From UBA5070 sp035913415 (lineage in GTDB: Bacteria > Fibrobacterota > Fibrobacteria > UBA5070), in the NCBI GenBank assembly GCA_035913415.1, contig JAMIIV010000001.1, positions 1 through 64,000 of the forward strand: a stretch of DNA of 64,000 bases, given 5' to 3'. Numbering within the stretch: the first letter of the stretch is position 1; every line of letters begins with the position of its first letter. Below the pieces are notes generated by a model. That model did not search any database and had not been told where the DNA came from. It worked only from the letters and a program-made list of their open reading frames with translations. Positions 26,940 through 35,830 of this stretch are shown one piece after another. The position numbers and the translations under genes are program-made.

Positions 26940-28199
26940 GTGCGATTTCTCAAGTCTGGTTGGGAGCTCGAACTCGCCCGCAGGTACCTGGGGGCGAAGA
27001 GGAACAGCGGCTTTTCCTCGATGATCGGCTGGTTTTCGGTGGCCGGCGTGTTCATCGGGACCGCCGCCCTGGTGTTGGCCACATCGCTGATGAACGGATT
27101 CGAGGAGCAGGTCCGCGATCGGCTCATCGGGCGCGATGCGCATCTGGACGTGTTGCCTGCCAACGGCGGCACCTTCCCGGATTCGGACTCCCTGCCCGCG
27201 CGCATCGCCAAGGCCGATCCGCGCATCGTGGCCACTTCCCGATTCCTGGGAGGCAAGGCAGGAATCTCGTCGGCGGCAGCGGCCGACGGCATCGTGCTGA
27301 TGGGGGCCGATGCCGATCGCTTCACCGACGTCATCGACATCGGGCGCTTCGTGGTGGCGGGCAAGATCGACCTGTCCAGTCGATCCCTCGACTCGGGCCG
27401 CATCGAACACGGGATCTTCATGGGCGATTGGTTGGCCCAGCGCCTGGGCGTCATCCCCGGTGAGAAAGTCACGCTGGTCTCGCTCACCTCCATGGCCGCT
27501 TTGTCGGGCCAGGAGACTCCCCGCTTCCTGCGCGCTCGTGTCACGGGTCTGTTCCACACCGGCATGTACGAGGTCGATGCCAACATGGCCTACGTGGGGA
27601 TCCCCACCGCCCAGAAGCTCTACGACAAGCCCGGGCAGGTCAGCGGCATCCAGGTCCGCGTGAAGGACCTGTGGGACGCCCGCGAGGTCGGGGAATCCAT
27701 CTACCACTCCCTGGGTGGGGGAGTGCGCCCCATGGACTGGCTCGAGAAGAACGAGAACCTCATGAAGTGGATGAAGGTCGAGAAGATCGTGGTGGTCCTG
27801 GTTTTGTGCCTGATCATCGTGGTGGCGGCCTTCAACATCGCCTCCTCGCTGATCATGGCCGTGATGGAACGCACCCGCGAGATCGGCATCCTGCGCACCA
27901 TGGGCGCCGAGGCCCGTTCGGTGATGTCCATCTTCGTGTGGCAAGGCACTCTGGCCGGCACCTGGGGCGCCTTCGGGGGCGCGGCGTTCGGGCTGCTCCT
28001 GTGCTGGGTGCAGGACCGCTTCCACGTGGTCACCCTGCCCGGCGATGTCTACTTCATCGATTACCTGCCCGTCAGCGTGCATGCGCTGGATGTCGTCCTG
28101 ATCCTCGTCGGGGCCCTGGTCATCTGCCTGGTCGCCTCGCTGGTGCCCGCCTGGCACGCGTCGCGGATGCGCCCCGTGGAGGCCGTGCGCCATGAGTGA
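26940..28199 (+). CDS. lolC: Lipoprotein-releasing ABC transporter permease (LolC/LolE family)
   Basis: A 419-residue FtsX-type permease. An N-terminal membrane segment follows LARRYLGAKRNSGFSSMIGWFSVAGVFIGTAALVLATSLMNGFE, the usual LolC/E opening (LARRYL...F.S.IS..G). A large periplasmic domain (about 60-280) and three C-terminal helices complete the FtsX layout (VVVLVLCLIIVVAAFNIASSLIMAVMERTREIGILRTMGA). With LolD it extracts outer-membrane lipoproteins from the inner membrane. GTG 26940 (MRFLKSGWEL) is chosen; TTG 26931 adds three residues. It overlaps lolD by eight bases. One permease gene only is present, so it probably acts as a homodimer (LolF-like). Confidence 0.9.
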   Translation: MRFLKSGWELELARRYLGAKRNSGFSSMIGWFSVAGVFIGTAALVLATSLMNGFEEQVRDRLIGRDAHLDVLPANGGTFPDSDSLPARIAKADPRIVATSRFLGGKAGISSAAAADGIVLMGADADRFTDVIDIGRFVVAGKIDLSSRSLDSGRIEHGIFMGDWLAQRLGVIPGEKVTLVSLTSMAALSGQETPRFLRARVTGLFHTGMYEVDANMAYVGIPTAQKLYDKPGQVSGIQVRVKDLWDAREVGESIYHSLGGGVRPMDWLEKNENLMKWMKVEKIVVVLVLCLIIVVAAFNIASSLIMAVMERTREIGILRTMGAEARSVMSIFVWQGTLAGTWGAFGGAAFGLLLCWVQDRFHVVTLPGDVYFIDYLPVSVHALDVVLILVGALVICLVASLVPAWHASRMRPVEAVRHE

Positions 28200-28875
28200 A
28201 TTCGTGTTGTCCGCACGCGGGATCGCCCGCACCTTCCGCGAATCCGGACAGGAACTGCCCATCCTGCAGGGAGTTGACCTCGACATCTCCCACGGCGAGA
28301 CCGTCGCCATCCTGGGCGTCTCGGGTTCGGGGAAGAGCACGCTGCTTTCCATCCTGGGCACCTTGGATCGCGCCGACGCCGGCACCCTGCGCATCGCCGG
28401 ACAGGATCCGTCATCCCTGGGCGACCACCGCCTCTCGCGCCTGCGCGCCGAGACGTTGGGATTCGTGTTCCAGTTCCACCACCTTCTCCCCGACCTGGAC
28501 GCCCGCGAGAACGTGGCCATGGCCGCGCGCATCGGAGGAGCGGGCCGCAAGGAGGCGCTGGAGCGCGCCGACGAGCTGCTCGAGGCCGCGGGTCTCGGTG
28601 ACCGCCGGCTCCACAGGCCCGGGACGCTGTCCGGAGGCGAACGACAGCGGGTCGCACTGGCGCGTGCCTTGGCCAATCGCCCCGCCCTGGTGCTGGCCGA
28701 CGAGCCCACCGGCAACCTGGATCCCCACAACGCCGCGAGGCTGATGGAGCTGCTCTCCGACCTCGCTTCGCGATTCGGACAGGCCTTCCTGGTGGCCACC
28801 CACGACACCCGCCTCGCCGAGGCCGCATCGCGCCGTTTCCGGCTCGAGGAGGGAAGGATGGTTCCGTGCTCCTGA
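28192..28875 (+). CDS. lolD: Lipoprotein-releasing ABC transporter ATPase LolD
   Basis: A 227-residue ABC ATPase. Walker A is GVSGSGKST (residues 42-50), Q-loop QFHHLLPDLDARENV, signature LSGGERQRVALARALA, Walker B ALVLADEPTGNLD and H-loop ATHD. The FQFHHLLPDL Q-loop is typical of the LolD/MacB branch. It overlaps the permease gene and shares its 3' end with the McsA-like gene (10-base overlap), so the four genes form one transcription unit. Confidence 0.93.
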   Translation: MSEFVLSARGIARTFRESGQELPILQGVDLDISHGETVAILGVSGSGKSTLLSILGTLDRADAGTLRIAGQDPSSLGDHRLSRLRAETLGFVFQFHHLLPDLDARENVAMAARIGGAGRKEALERADELLEAAGLGDRRLHRPGTLSGGERQRVALARALANRPALVLADEPTGNLDPHNAARLMELLSDLASRFGQAFLVATHDTRLAEAASRRFRLEEGRMVPCS

Positions 28876-29153
28876 GTTGTCCCGGATGCGGGCGGACATG
28901 GGACGATGCGCGTCGCACCGGTCTGCTGGGGTGCTCCCGTTGCTGGGACGCGTTCCGCGAGCCCCTGCGCGTGGTGCTCCACGAGATCCACGGCGAGGCG
29001 ACTCGACAGGAATTGCCGCCTCTGCGCGAGCAGGTCGTGCACCATCGCCGTGACGAGCTGCAACGCAATTTGAAGGAGGCCCTCGAGAGGGAGGACTACG
29101 CCGAGGCCTTGCGTCTGCGCGACATCCTCAATGCCGAAGCGGGGCGGTTGTGA
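28866..29153 (+). CDS. mcsA: McsA-like UVR-domain zinc-finger protein
   Basis: A 95-residue protein. It has two CxxC pairs (CPGC at 5-8 and CSRC near 23-26), a zinc-finger-like arrangement, and a C-terminal UvrB/UvrC motif (LKEALEREDYAEALRLRDILNAE). In Bacillus McsA has this UVR layout and activates the arginine kinase McsB; the adjacent overlapping McsB-like gene supports the call. The start is GTG 28866 inside the end of lolD. It is shorter than Bacillus McsA (about 185 residues), with one zinc-finger pair rather than two. Confidence 0.78.
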   Translation: MLLSCPGCGRTWDDARRTGLLGCSRCWDAFREPLRVVLHEIHGEATRQELPPLREQVVHHRRDELQRNLKEALEREDYAEALRLRDILNAEAGRL

Positions 29154-30151
29154 TCGCCCCATGGCTGGGTGCCGGTGACGGGATCGCCTTGGCTTCCCGG
29201 GTCCGACTGGCGCGCAACCTCGAAGACCTCCCCTTCCGCGGCACCCTTCCGCCGGCCGCCGCACGCGAACTGTGCGAACGGGTCGAAAGTCTCATGCTTC
29301 CCGTCGGCCTGGTTGCCGGCGCCGATGACCGCAGCTCCCAGGCGGTGCTCCTCTCGGACGGACTGCGCGTGCCTTCGGATCTGGCCGAGGCCACCTCGCC
29401 CTGGATGGCGCTGGAACGCGGCCACAGCGGCCTCCTGGTCCTGCAGTCCGACCATTTCCGGCTCTGGAGCGTGCGGTCGGGTCTGGATCTTGTCGGTGCC
29501 TTGGACGACGTCTCCCTGTTGGAGCCCGAGCTTTGGCGCGCCGGCCCTTTGGCACGAGACTCCGATTGGGGTTGGCGCACCGCCTCCCCCGAGGATGTCG
29601 GTACCGGCCTTCGGGCCGGAGTGCTCCTGAATACCCCTGCCCTTTGGTTGTCGCGCCGACTCGGCCCCCTAGGCGAGGGGCTCGCGGCCCTTGGGGGGCG
29701 CTTGAGCAGTCCCTGGCACGGGGAGGAGCCGGGGCCTCTGGTGGTGGTGGGCAATCGACGCACCCTGGGGGTCTCCGAACTGGAGGTCGCCGAAGACGTG
29801 ACCCGGTGGGCCGCCCGGGTACGCCAAGAGGAGGAGAAGGCGGCACGGGACCTCGTGGAGCACTGGGGCGCCGACCTGCGCGACTCCGTCCATCGAAGCG
29901 ATGCGATCCTCGGCTCCTGCCGGCTGCTGTCCGAAACCGAGTGGCGGCAGCGGGCGGCCTTGGTGGCTCTGGGGGTGCGCACGGGCTGGCTGCCCGGACG
30001 CGACGTCGCTCTTGTGCTGGAACTTCTGGTCTCGCTGCGCGAGGGAACCTTGCGGATCCGGCGTGCCCAGGGGATCCCCGAGGCCCATCCCAAGCTCGAC
30101 GATCTGCGGGCCGACGAAGCCCGCGACATATGGAATCGTCCTCGCCCGTGA
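29150..30151 (+). CDS. mcsB: McsB-like protein arginine kinase, active site degenerate
   Basis: A 333-residue protein of the phosphagen/protein-arginine kinase family. Recognisable segments are LASRVRLARNLEDLPF (ATP-phosphate-binding arginines), EDVGTGLRAGVLLNTPAL, LGPLGEGLAALGG and VVGNRRTLGVSELEV. In active McsB the catalytic loop reads NEEDH; here residues 97-102 read VLQSDH, so the acidic pair before DH is Gln-Ser. Whether kinase activity survives is doubtful, and the protein may be a pseudokinase or use another base. The start is GTG 29150, overlapping the mcsA stop as GTGA. No clpC or ctsR lies nearby, unlike in Firmicutes. Confidence 0.78.
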   Translation: MIAPWLGAGDGIALASRVRLARNLEDLPFRGTLPPAAARELCERVESLMLPVGLVAGADDRSSQAVLLSDGLRVPSDLAEATSPWMALERGHSGLLVLQSDHFRLWSVRSGLDLVGALDDVSLLEPELWRAGPLARDSDWGWRTASPEDVGTGLRAGVLLNTPALWLSRRLGPLGEGLAALGGRLSSPWHGEEPGPLVVVGNRRTLGVSELEVAEDVTRWAARVRQEEEKAARDLVEHWGADLRDSVHRSDAILGSCRLLSETEWRQRAALVALGVRTGWLPGRDVALVLELLVSLREGTLRIRRAQGIPEAHPKLDDLRADEARDIWNRPRP

Positions 30152-30858
30152 ACGAAGACCTTTTTCCGCTGCGCCACCCCACGGTCGGAGTGGTGGTTCC
30201 CGCGTATCGGGCCGAAGCCTCCATCGGAGAGGTCGTACGGGCCGTACGGGCCGCAGGACTCCCCGTGGTGGTGATCGACGACGGCTCCCTCGACCGGACC
30301 TCCGATCGAGCCGAAGAAGCGGGGGCCGACGTGGTCCGCCTTCCCCACAACGCAGGCAAGGGTTCGGCGCTGCACGCGGGCATCGTCCATGCCCATGCAC
30401 GCGGATGGACCTGGATGGTGGCGATGGACGCCGACGGCCAACACGCACCCTCGGCTCTGCCCCTGTTTCGCGCCAAGGTCGAATCGCGCGCCGGGGTCGT
30501 CGTCGGGGCTCGCCGGCTACGTCCCGACGTCATGCCTTGGCCGCGCGTGTGCTCCAATCGCCTGACCACCTTGCTGCTTTCCCTGCAGGCGGGCTGCCGC
30601 CTGTGGGACAGCCAATGCGGCTACCGCATGTACCGGGTGGATGCCTGCCTTTCGGCGAACCTGCCCGCCACGGGTCGGTTCGAATGGGAGTCCGAGGCGC
30701 TGGTGCGCCTGGCCCGCCACGGCTGGGCCGTGGATCGGGTGGAGGTTCCCACCCTCTACGGCGACGAGACCTCCCACATCCGCCCCTGGCGCGATACCGG
30801 GCGGTTCGTGGGACTCTGGTTCCGGCTGTGGGGACAGATATTGTCCGGAAGGATGTGA
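30130..30858 (+). CDS. Family 2 glycosyltransferase (dolichyl-phosphate mannosyltransferase-like)
   Basis: A 242-residue GT-A fold enzyme. Signatures are TVGVVVPAYRAEASIGEVVRAV, VVVIDDGSLDRTSDRAEEAGADVV, NAGKGSALHAGI and the metal-binding DADGQH. The C-terminal part has QCGYRMYRVDA and EVPTLYGDETSHIRP, as in polyprenyl-phosphate sugar synthases. It has no membrane helices except a weak hydrophobic end (VGLWFRLWGQIL), so a soluble or peripheral enzyme. The start may be ATG 30130 (22-base overlap with mcsB) or GTG 30148 in a GTGA overlap. Substrate unknown. It is convergent with mnmA. Confidence 0.85.
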   Translation: MESSSPVNEDLFPLRHPTVGVVVPAYRAEASIGEVVRAVRAAGLPVVVIDDGSLDRTSDRAEEAGADVVRLPHNAGKGSALHAGIVHAHARGWTWMVAMDADGQHAPSALPLFRAKVESRAGVVVGARRLRPDVMPWPRVCSNRLTTLLLSLQAGCRLWDSQCGYRMYRVDACLSANLPATGRFEWESEALVRLARHGWAVDRVEVPTLYGDETSHIRPWRDTGRFVGLWFRLWGQILSGRM

Positions 30859-30925
30859 GCTCGCGCGGCGGCGCGACTCGCGCGTCCCTCGAAAGCCCCC
30901 GAACGGCGATTCCCGACCGAAGGCG

Positions 30926-32038
30926 CTATCCGTCCACCCGTTCGGCACGCGCCAGGATGCCGCCCCCGAGCACGCGGTCGCCGTCGTAGACCACCATGCT
31001 CTGTCCCGCCGCGGGGGCCAGAGCCGGTTCGGCCAGGACGATGCGGGTGGGGGAGCCGGGCGAGCGCAGGACGGTGCAGGGCTTGGCTCCCGAGCGGTAG
31101 CGCATGCGGACGCTGACGGATTCCGGCATGGGCTCGTCGTCGGCCAAAAGCCAGTTCTCGTGCTCCAGGACCAGCGACGACACCTGCAGTTGCGCGGCCA
31201 CGCCCAGGTGGAGCGTGTTCGACGCGGCATCGATCCCGGTGACGTAGAGAGGTTCGGTCCAGGCGACCCCGACGCCGCGGCGCTGGCCGAGGGTGTAACA
31301 GGCCAGGCCCCCGTGTTCCCCCAGGGGGACTCCTCCCGGGCCCACGATGGGACCGGGGCGCAGCAGGGGCGCGTCCGGCTGGCGCGCGCGCACCAGTTCC
31401 CGGTAGTCGCCTCCCGGAACGAAGCAGATGTCCTGGCTCTCGGACTTGGTCGCGGTGGGCAGGGCCGCTTCGCGGGCCAGGTCGCGGGTGGCGGTCTTCT
31501 CGAGGTCCCCGAGGGGGAAACGCGTGACCGCCAGCAGCTCGCGGGGGATGCCCCACAGGAAATACGACTGGTCCTTCGACGGATCCCGTCCGGCGCGCAG
31601 TTCCGGCCCGAGAGGGCCCTCGACCACGCGGGCGTAGTGCCCTGTGGACAGGAAACGGCATCCCAGGGCCCGGGCGTGTTTCCAGAGGGCGTCCCACTTG
31701 AGATGGGTGTTGCAGCGCACGCAGGGGTTGGGGGTGCGGCCGGCCAGGTACTCCGCGACGAAGTCGTCGACGACGTCGCGACGGAAGTCGTTGCGCAGGT
31801 CCAGCGTGTAGTGCGGGGCTCCCAGCGCGTCGCAGACGCGCCGCGCGTCGAGGGCGTGGTCGGCGGTGCAGCAGGCCTTGTCGGGGGCTTCGCCGTCGCA
31901 TCCGGAGTCCCAGAGCTTCATGGTGAGGCCCACCACGCGCGCGCCGGCGCGGATGCGCAGGAGCGCGGCGACGGAACTGTCCACGCCGCCGGACATCGCG
32001 ACGGCCTCCAGGACCGGGCGGTCCGGCGAGGCGTTCAT
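30926..32038 (-). CDS. mnmA: tRNA-specific 2-thiouridylase MnmA
   Basis: Thiolates U34 of tRNAs for Lys, Glu and Gln. The 370-residue protein has PP-loop SGGVDSS (residues 16-22), catalytic cysteine region TPNPCVRCNTHLKW, the second cysteine in SQDICFVPGGDY, and CYTLGQRRGVGV. Length matches the family (about 360-370). It starts at ATG 32038, overlapping the thrC stop as ATGA, an unusual pairing of a tRNA-modification gene with an amino-acid gene. Confidence 0.94.
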   Translation of the reverse strand: MNASPDRPVLEAVAMSGGVDSSVAALLRIRAGARVVGLTMKLWDSGCDGEAPDKACCTADHALDARRVCDALGAPHYTLDLRNDFRRDVVDDFVAEYLAGRTPNPCVRCNTHLKWDALWKHARALGCRFLSTGHYARVVEGPLGPELRAGRDPSKDQSYFLWGIPRELLAVTRFPLGDLEKTATRDLAREAALPTATKSESQDICFVPGGDYRELVRARQPDAPLLRPGPIVGPGGVPLGEHGGLACYTLGQRRGVGVAWTEPLYVTGIDAASNTLHLGVAAQLQVSSLVLEHENWLLADDEPMPESVSVRMRYRSGAKPCTVLRSPGSPTRIVLAEPALAPAAGQSMVVYDGDRVLGGGILARAERVDG

Positions 32039-33354
32039 CCCAGGCGCTTGCGCAGTTCGTCCTGGACGGCTGCGTAGGTGGGGGCGATGCGTGCCACGCG
32101 GTTGGCCAGACGGGATTGGACGCCCGCGAGCTTGCCTTCGTGGTAGCCGGTCTTGAATTCGCTGAACTTGAGCCCGTGCGCCGTGCTCACGACCACGACG
32201 CTCTCGCCCTTGGCGATCACGCCCTTCTCGACGAGCTGCTCCAGCGCGCCCAAGGCCACGCCGGTGTGGGGGCAGTTGTAGAAGCCTTCGAGGTCGCCGC
32301 GCGCGGCGGCGTCGGAGAGGCGGTCTTCGCTGACGGATTCCGCCACACCCTGGTAGCGGCGCAGGGCGTCGAGGGCCTTGGGGAAGCTGACCGGATTCCC
32401 GATGCGGATGGCCGAGGCCAGCGTGGGGCGGGCGGTCTGGGCCTCGAGAGGGGCGAGACCCTTCTCGAAGGACTTCACGAGGGGATCGGCCGCTTCGGCC
32501 TGGGCCACCGCGATGCGCGGGCGCTTGCCCGACAGCAGGCCCAGCTCGTACATCATGTCCAGGCCCTTGGCCAAGGCCGAGACGTTGCCGAGGTTGCCGC
32601 CCGGGATCACGAACCAGTCGGGCACCTGCCAGCCCAGTTGCTGCACGGTTTCGATGGAGACCGTCTTCTGGCCTTCCACGCGCAGGCTGTTCTTGGAATT
32701 GGCCAGGTAGATGCTGGTGTCCTGGGTGAGTTCCTGCACGACCTTCATGCAACCGTCGAAATCGGTGTCCAGGGCCAGCACGTGGGCACCGTTGGCGACG
32801 GGCTGGATGAGCTGGGCGAGGCTGACCTTGTCGGCGGGCAGGAACACGATGGCGGGCAGTCCGGCCGAGGCGGCATAGGCGGCCAAGGCGGCCGAGGTGT
32901 CTCCGGTGGAGGCGCAGGCGACGGCGCGGATGGGGACGCCGGTGCGCACCAGGTGGTTCACCCAACTGACAAGAACCGTCATTCCCAGGTCCTTGAACGA
33001 CCCCGTGTGGGTGGTGCCGCACAGCTTGAGGCGCACGTCGCCAAGGCCCAGGCGGGCCGCGGTGCGCGGGGCGGGCAACAGCGGGTTCCAGCCTTCGGCG
33101 AGGGTGACCACGTGTTCGCGGGGGATCTGCGGCAAGACCCATTCGAGCTTGCCCCAGACGCCGGAGCGTTCCACGAGATCCATGGATCCGGCGCGGCGGT
33201 CGAAGAGGTCCTTCCATTGCGCGGCGCTGCGGGCCTTGAGAGGTTCCAGCGGATGGTGGACCTCCAGCAGGCTGCCTTCGTGGTCGTAGACGACCTCTTC
33301 GAGGGCGTGGAGGGCGGCGGGATTCTCGATGGATCGGAAATGGGCGGTGTTCAT
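32035..33354 (-). CDS. thrC: Threonine synthase ThrC
   Basis: A 439-residue PLP enzyme converting O-phosphohomoserine to threonine. The PLP lysine lies in TGSFKDLGMTVL; further motifs are VTLAEGWNPLL, ACASTGDTSAALAAYAASAGLPAIVFLPADKVS, NSKNSLRVEGQKT and FVIPGGNLGNVSALAKGL. It corresponds to the shorter (class II-like) form with an N-terminal extension of about 60 residues. No strong ribosome site is visible before ATG 33354, and the divergent transporter starts within about 5-35 bases, so the promoters must overlap. Confidence 0.93.
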   Translation of the reverse strand: MNTAHFRSIENPAALHALEEVVYDHEGSLLEVHHPLEPLKARSAAQWKDLFDRRAGSMDLVERSGVWGKLEWVLPQIPREHVVTLAEGWNPLLPAPRTAARLGLGDVRLKLCGTTHTGSFKDLGMTVLVSWVNHLVRTGVPIRAVACASTGDTSAALAAYAASAGLPAIVFLPADKVSLAQLIQPVANGAHVLALDTDFDGCMKVVQELTQDTSIYLANSKNSLRVEGQKTVSIETVQQLGWQVPDWFVIPGGNLGNVSALAKGLDMMYELGLLSGKRPRIAVAQAEAADPLVKSFEKGLAPLEAQTARPTLASAIRIGNPVSFPKALDALRRYQGVAESVSEDRLSDAAARGDLEGFYNCPHTGVALGALEQLVEKGVIAKGESVVVVSTAHGLKFSEFKTGYHEGKLAGVQSRLANRVARIAPTYAAVQDELRKRLG

Positions 33355-33359
33355 GGGCT

Positions 33360-34295
33360 GTGCCGAAATCTACCTACCCTGCGGTGCCTGTGTTTTCAGG
33401 AATTTCGATCTGGATCCTGTTGGCGTTGGCCTCGGCGGCCACGTTGGGGCTCTACGACGTGGCCAAGAAGGCGTCGGCGCGCGACAATGCGGTCCTGGGG
33501 GCGTTGCTCGCCTGCTCCGTCTGGGGAGGCGCCGTCGTCCTGCCCTGGCTGGTCCTGGCCCGCTGCGCCCCCCAGTGGGCCGCGGCGCACGGGCTGGCAG
33601 TGGGGGAGTTGGGGCTTCGAGGCCATCTCTTCGTGTTGGCCAAGGCGGGCATCGTCACGACATCCTGGACCCTGTCGTTCCTGGCCCTGCAGAAACTGCC
33701 GCTCACCATCGCATCCCCGATCCGGGCCACGGCGCCTTTGTACACCCTCGGGGGAGCCATCGTCCTGTACGGCGAGGCGCCGAATCTCCGGCAATGGGCC
33801 GGGATCGCGCTGGTGCTGGTGGGGCATCTGGCGTTTTCGCGCCTGGGAAGGGCCGAAGGGATCCGTTTCACGCGGTCGCCCCAGGTCTGGGCCTTGCTGG
33901 CCGGCACCGTGGTGGGGTCCGCGAGCGCGCTGTGGGACAAAAATCTCCTGCAGCGCGAAGGCCTGGATCCTGCCGCCATGCAGGTTTGGTTCACCCTCTA
34001 CAACGTGGGACTCCAAGGGCTTTTGTGGTGGGGATTCGGGCGTGGAGAACGTGGGATGGTCTTCCAGTGGCGCTGGACGATGCCCGCCACGGGAATTCTC
34101 CTGCTGGTCGCCGACGCCTTCTATTTCCGGGCTCTGGCCCAACCCGACGCCCTCGTCTCGATCGTCTCGTCCGTGCGACGCGGCAATGTCCTGGTGGGGT
34201 TCGTGATCGGTGGTCTGGCCTTCCGCGAGCGCAACCGTCGTCGCAAGGCTTGGGCCTTGATTCTGTTGGTGGGTGGGCTCGCGCTCCTGATCTGA
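33360..34295 (+). CDS. DMT superfamily (EamA-type) transporter
   Basis: A 311-residue membrane protein with about ten hydrophobic helices in two EamA-like halves. The first half carries ALQKLPLTIASPIRATAPLYTLGGAIVLYGEAP, the second ALAQPDALVSIVSSVRRGNVLVGFVIGGLAFRERN, both typical of DMT permeases ending in an inverted Glu-containing helix. The start is uncertain: GTG 33360, 33384 or 33390. The last gives MFSGISIWILLALASAATLGLYD, a more usual DMT N-terminus, and leaves room for promoters shared with divergent thrC. Its substrate is unknown; metabolite or amino-acid export is typical of the family. Confidence 0.85.
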   Translation: MPKSTYPAVPVFSGISIWILLALASAATLGLYDVAKKASARDNAVLGALLACSVWGGAVVLPWLVLARCAPQWAAAHGLAVGELGLRGHLFVLAKAGIVTTSWTLSFLALQKLPLTIASPIRATAPLYTLGGAIVLYGEAPNLRQWAGIALVLVGHLAFSRLGRAEGIRFTRSPQVWALLAGTVVGSASALWDKNLLQREGLDPAAMQVWFTLYNVGLQGLLWWGFGRGERGMVFQWRWTMPATGILLLVADAFYFRALAQPDALVSIVSSVRRGNVLVGFVIGGLAFRERNRRRKAWALILLVGGLALLI

Positions 34296-34333
34296 CTATT
34301 TTCCCAGCTCTCTCCTCCAACCGTGGAATCTCC

Positions 34334-35830
34334 GTGAGACGTCCTATCGCTCTGCTGACCGCCGTCCTCCTCACCGGCTGTGGTCTGACCGACGGTCCCA
34401 ACCGTACCGGTTCCGTCTGGCTCGACAGCCTCGACCTCGGTCCTCAGGGGCTCGAATCCGCGTCCTTCGGACTGCGGGCCCTCGATGTCGACACCATCCT
34501 CGATCCGGGAGTTCCATCCCTGAACGGGGTGGGAACCTTGGTGCTGGGAGGATCCGACGCCCTCGAGTCCACCACATCGCTGTGGTTCTCCCCCTCCGAT
34601 TCCACGCGTTGGGTGCGTGGATCGAAGGACGAGCGCGGCACCTGGAAACTCGAGCTCGTCCTGGACTCGAGTTGTTCCGATCCCGACGGCATCGAGATTC
34701 GGATGTGGTCGGGCATCAAGGACACGCTGGCGTTCCTGTCGGGAATCTCCATGGGGACCGCCGAGCGCACCGTGTCCGCCGCCTGCGTCAACGACTCCGC
34801 CTCCAACACGGGCCGCGTTCGGGCCTCGCTCCTGGATTCCACGCGCGTGGTGTTCCACTCCTCGCAGGATTTCGGTCTGCGGTTGGTCGCGCCGGGCTTC
34901 GAGTCGCGCCAGATCGTCGCCGTGCGACTCGTCGACGGTGTCGACGACACCCTGCATCCGGGCCTCCTCGAAGGTCGCGCCGCCTGGGGCATGCGTTGGT
35001 CCGACCGTGGCGCCGGATCCCTGGCCTCCACGCTGGGTTGGGGCAAGCGGTTGCGCGTTCGCCTGGACGACGCCGCTCTTCGCCAGGCGTTGGCAACCCG
35101 GCTGGGCCTTCCCTCGGTCGATGCCGACTCCTTCGACAATTCCGTCTCGCTCTTTTCCGCCCGGGTCGGTGCCGATGTCCACGTGCGCACCCCCGGCACC
35201 GCGCGACGCTTCCGCCTCGCCTCGTGGGTGATCCGCCATACCGACATTTCGTACGCCTCCATCGGCTCGTCCGTCGGCTGGTCCAGTTCCCGACCCGACG
35301 ACGGAGCCTCCATGGAAGGGACCCTCGTGGCGCGTGATGGAGGTGCGGGAACCGTGCGGGTCGCCTTGCTCTCCGGCTCGGACTCCATCCCCTTCCTGAC
35401 CCACGATGGCCAGATCCAGTACACGTTCGTGCTGCTGCCCGGCCAGGAAATCGAAGCGCCCATGTACCTCGATCCCGGCTGGACCAAGTTCCGGTTCCTT
35501 CTGGAAGACGGCAAGGTCCGGTTCGTGCGCCATGTCCTGGCCGCTCCCGTCGCCGCCGACGATCAGATCAAAGCCGTCGAGGGCGGCGTGTACGTGTTCC
35601 GCGACGAGGCCGTCGCCAAGGATGGGGTCGCGCGCGTTCGCTTCGAGGCCCGGACAGCCTTCTCCCGCATCCTCAATCGCGGGGCCCAGGAGGTCTGGAC
35701 CGACCTCTACCCGGTTGCGGTTCAGACAGATTCCGTCATCAACGACAACTCGCGCATCGATCTGGGGAGCCAACCCCTCGATTCCGTGACCTTCCTCTTC
35801 CGCCGCCGCATCACCGGAGCCGTCCAGTGA
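34334..35830 (+). CDS. Large lipoprotein of unknown function
   Basis: A 498-residue predicted lipoprotein; the signal VRRPIALLTAVLLTG precedes lipobox Cys (LLTG-C). The body is beta-rich with repeated DSxxxW-type and RVRLDDA segments and no family that I recognise. Several Cys pairs (SSCSDPDG, SAACVND) could form disulphides. The start is GTG 34334; an ATG-initiated frame from far upstream would swallow the end of the transporter gene in another frame. It is coupled to the barrel gene that follows (GTGA overlap), suggesting an outer-membrane lipoprotein/porin pair. Confidence 0.65.
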   Translation: MRRPIALLTAVLLTGCGLTDGPNRTGSVWLDSLDLGPQGLESASFGLRALDVDTILDPGVPSLNGVGTLVLGGSDALESTTSLWFSPSDSTRWVRGSKDERGTWKLELVLDSSCSDPDGIEIRMWSGIKDTLAFLSGISMGTAERTVSAACVNDSASNTGRVRASLLDSTRVVFHSSQDFGLRLVAPGFESRQIVAVRLVDGVDDTLHPGLLEGRAAWGMRWSDRGAGSLASTLGWGKRLRVRLDDAALRQALATRLGLPSVDADSFDNSVSLFSARVGADVHVRTPGTARRFRLASWVIRHTDISYASIGSSVGWSSSRPDDGASMEGTLVARDGGAGTVRVALLSGSDSIPFLTHDGQIQYTFVLLPGQEIEAPMYLDPGWTKFRFLLEDGKVRFVRHVLAAPVAADDQIKAVEGGVYVFRDEAVAKDGVARVRFEARTAFSRILNRGAQEVWTDLYPVAVQTDSVINDNSRIDLGSQPLDSVTFLFRRRITGAVQ

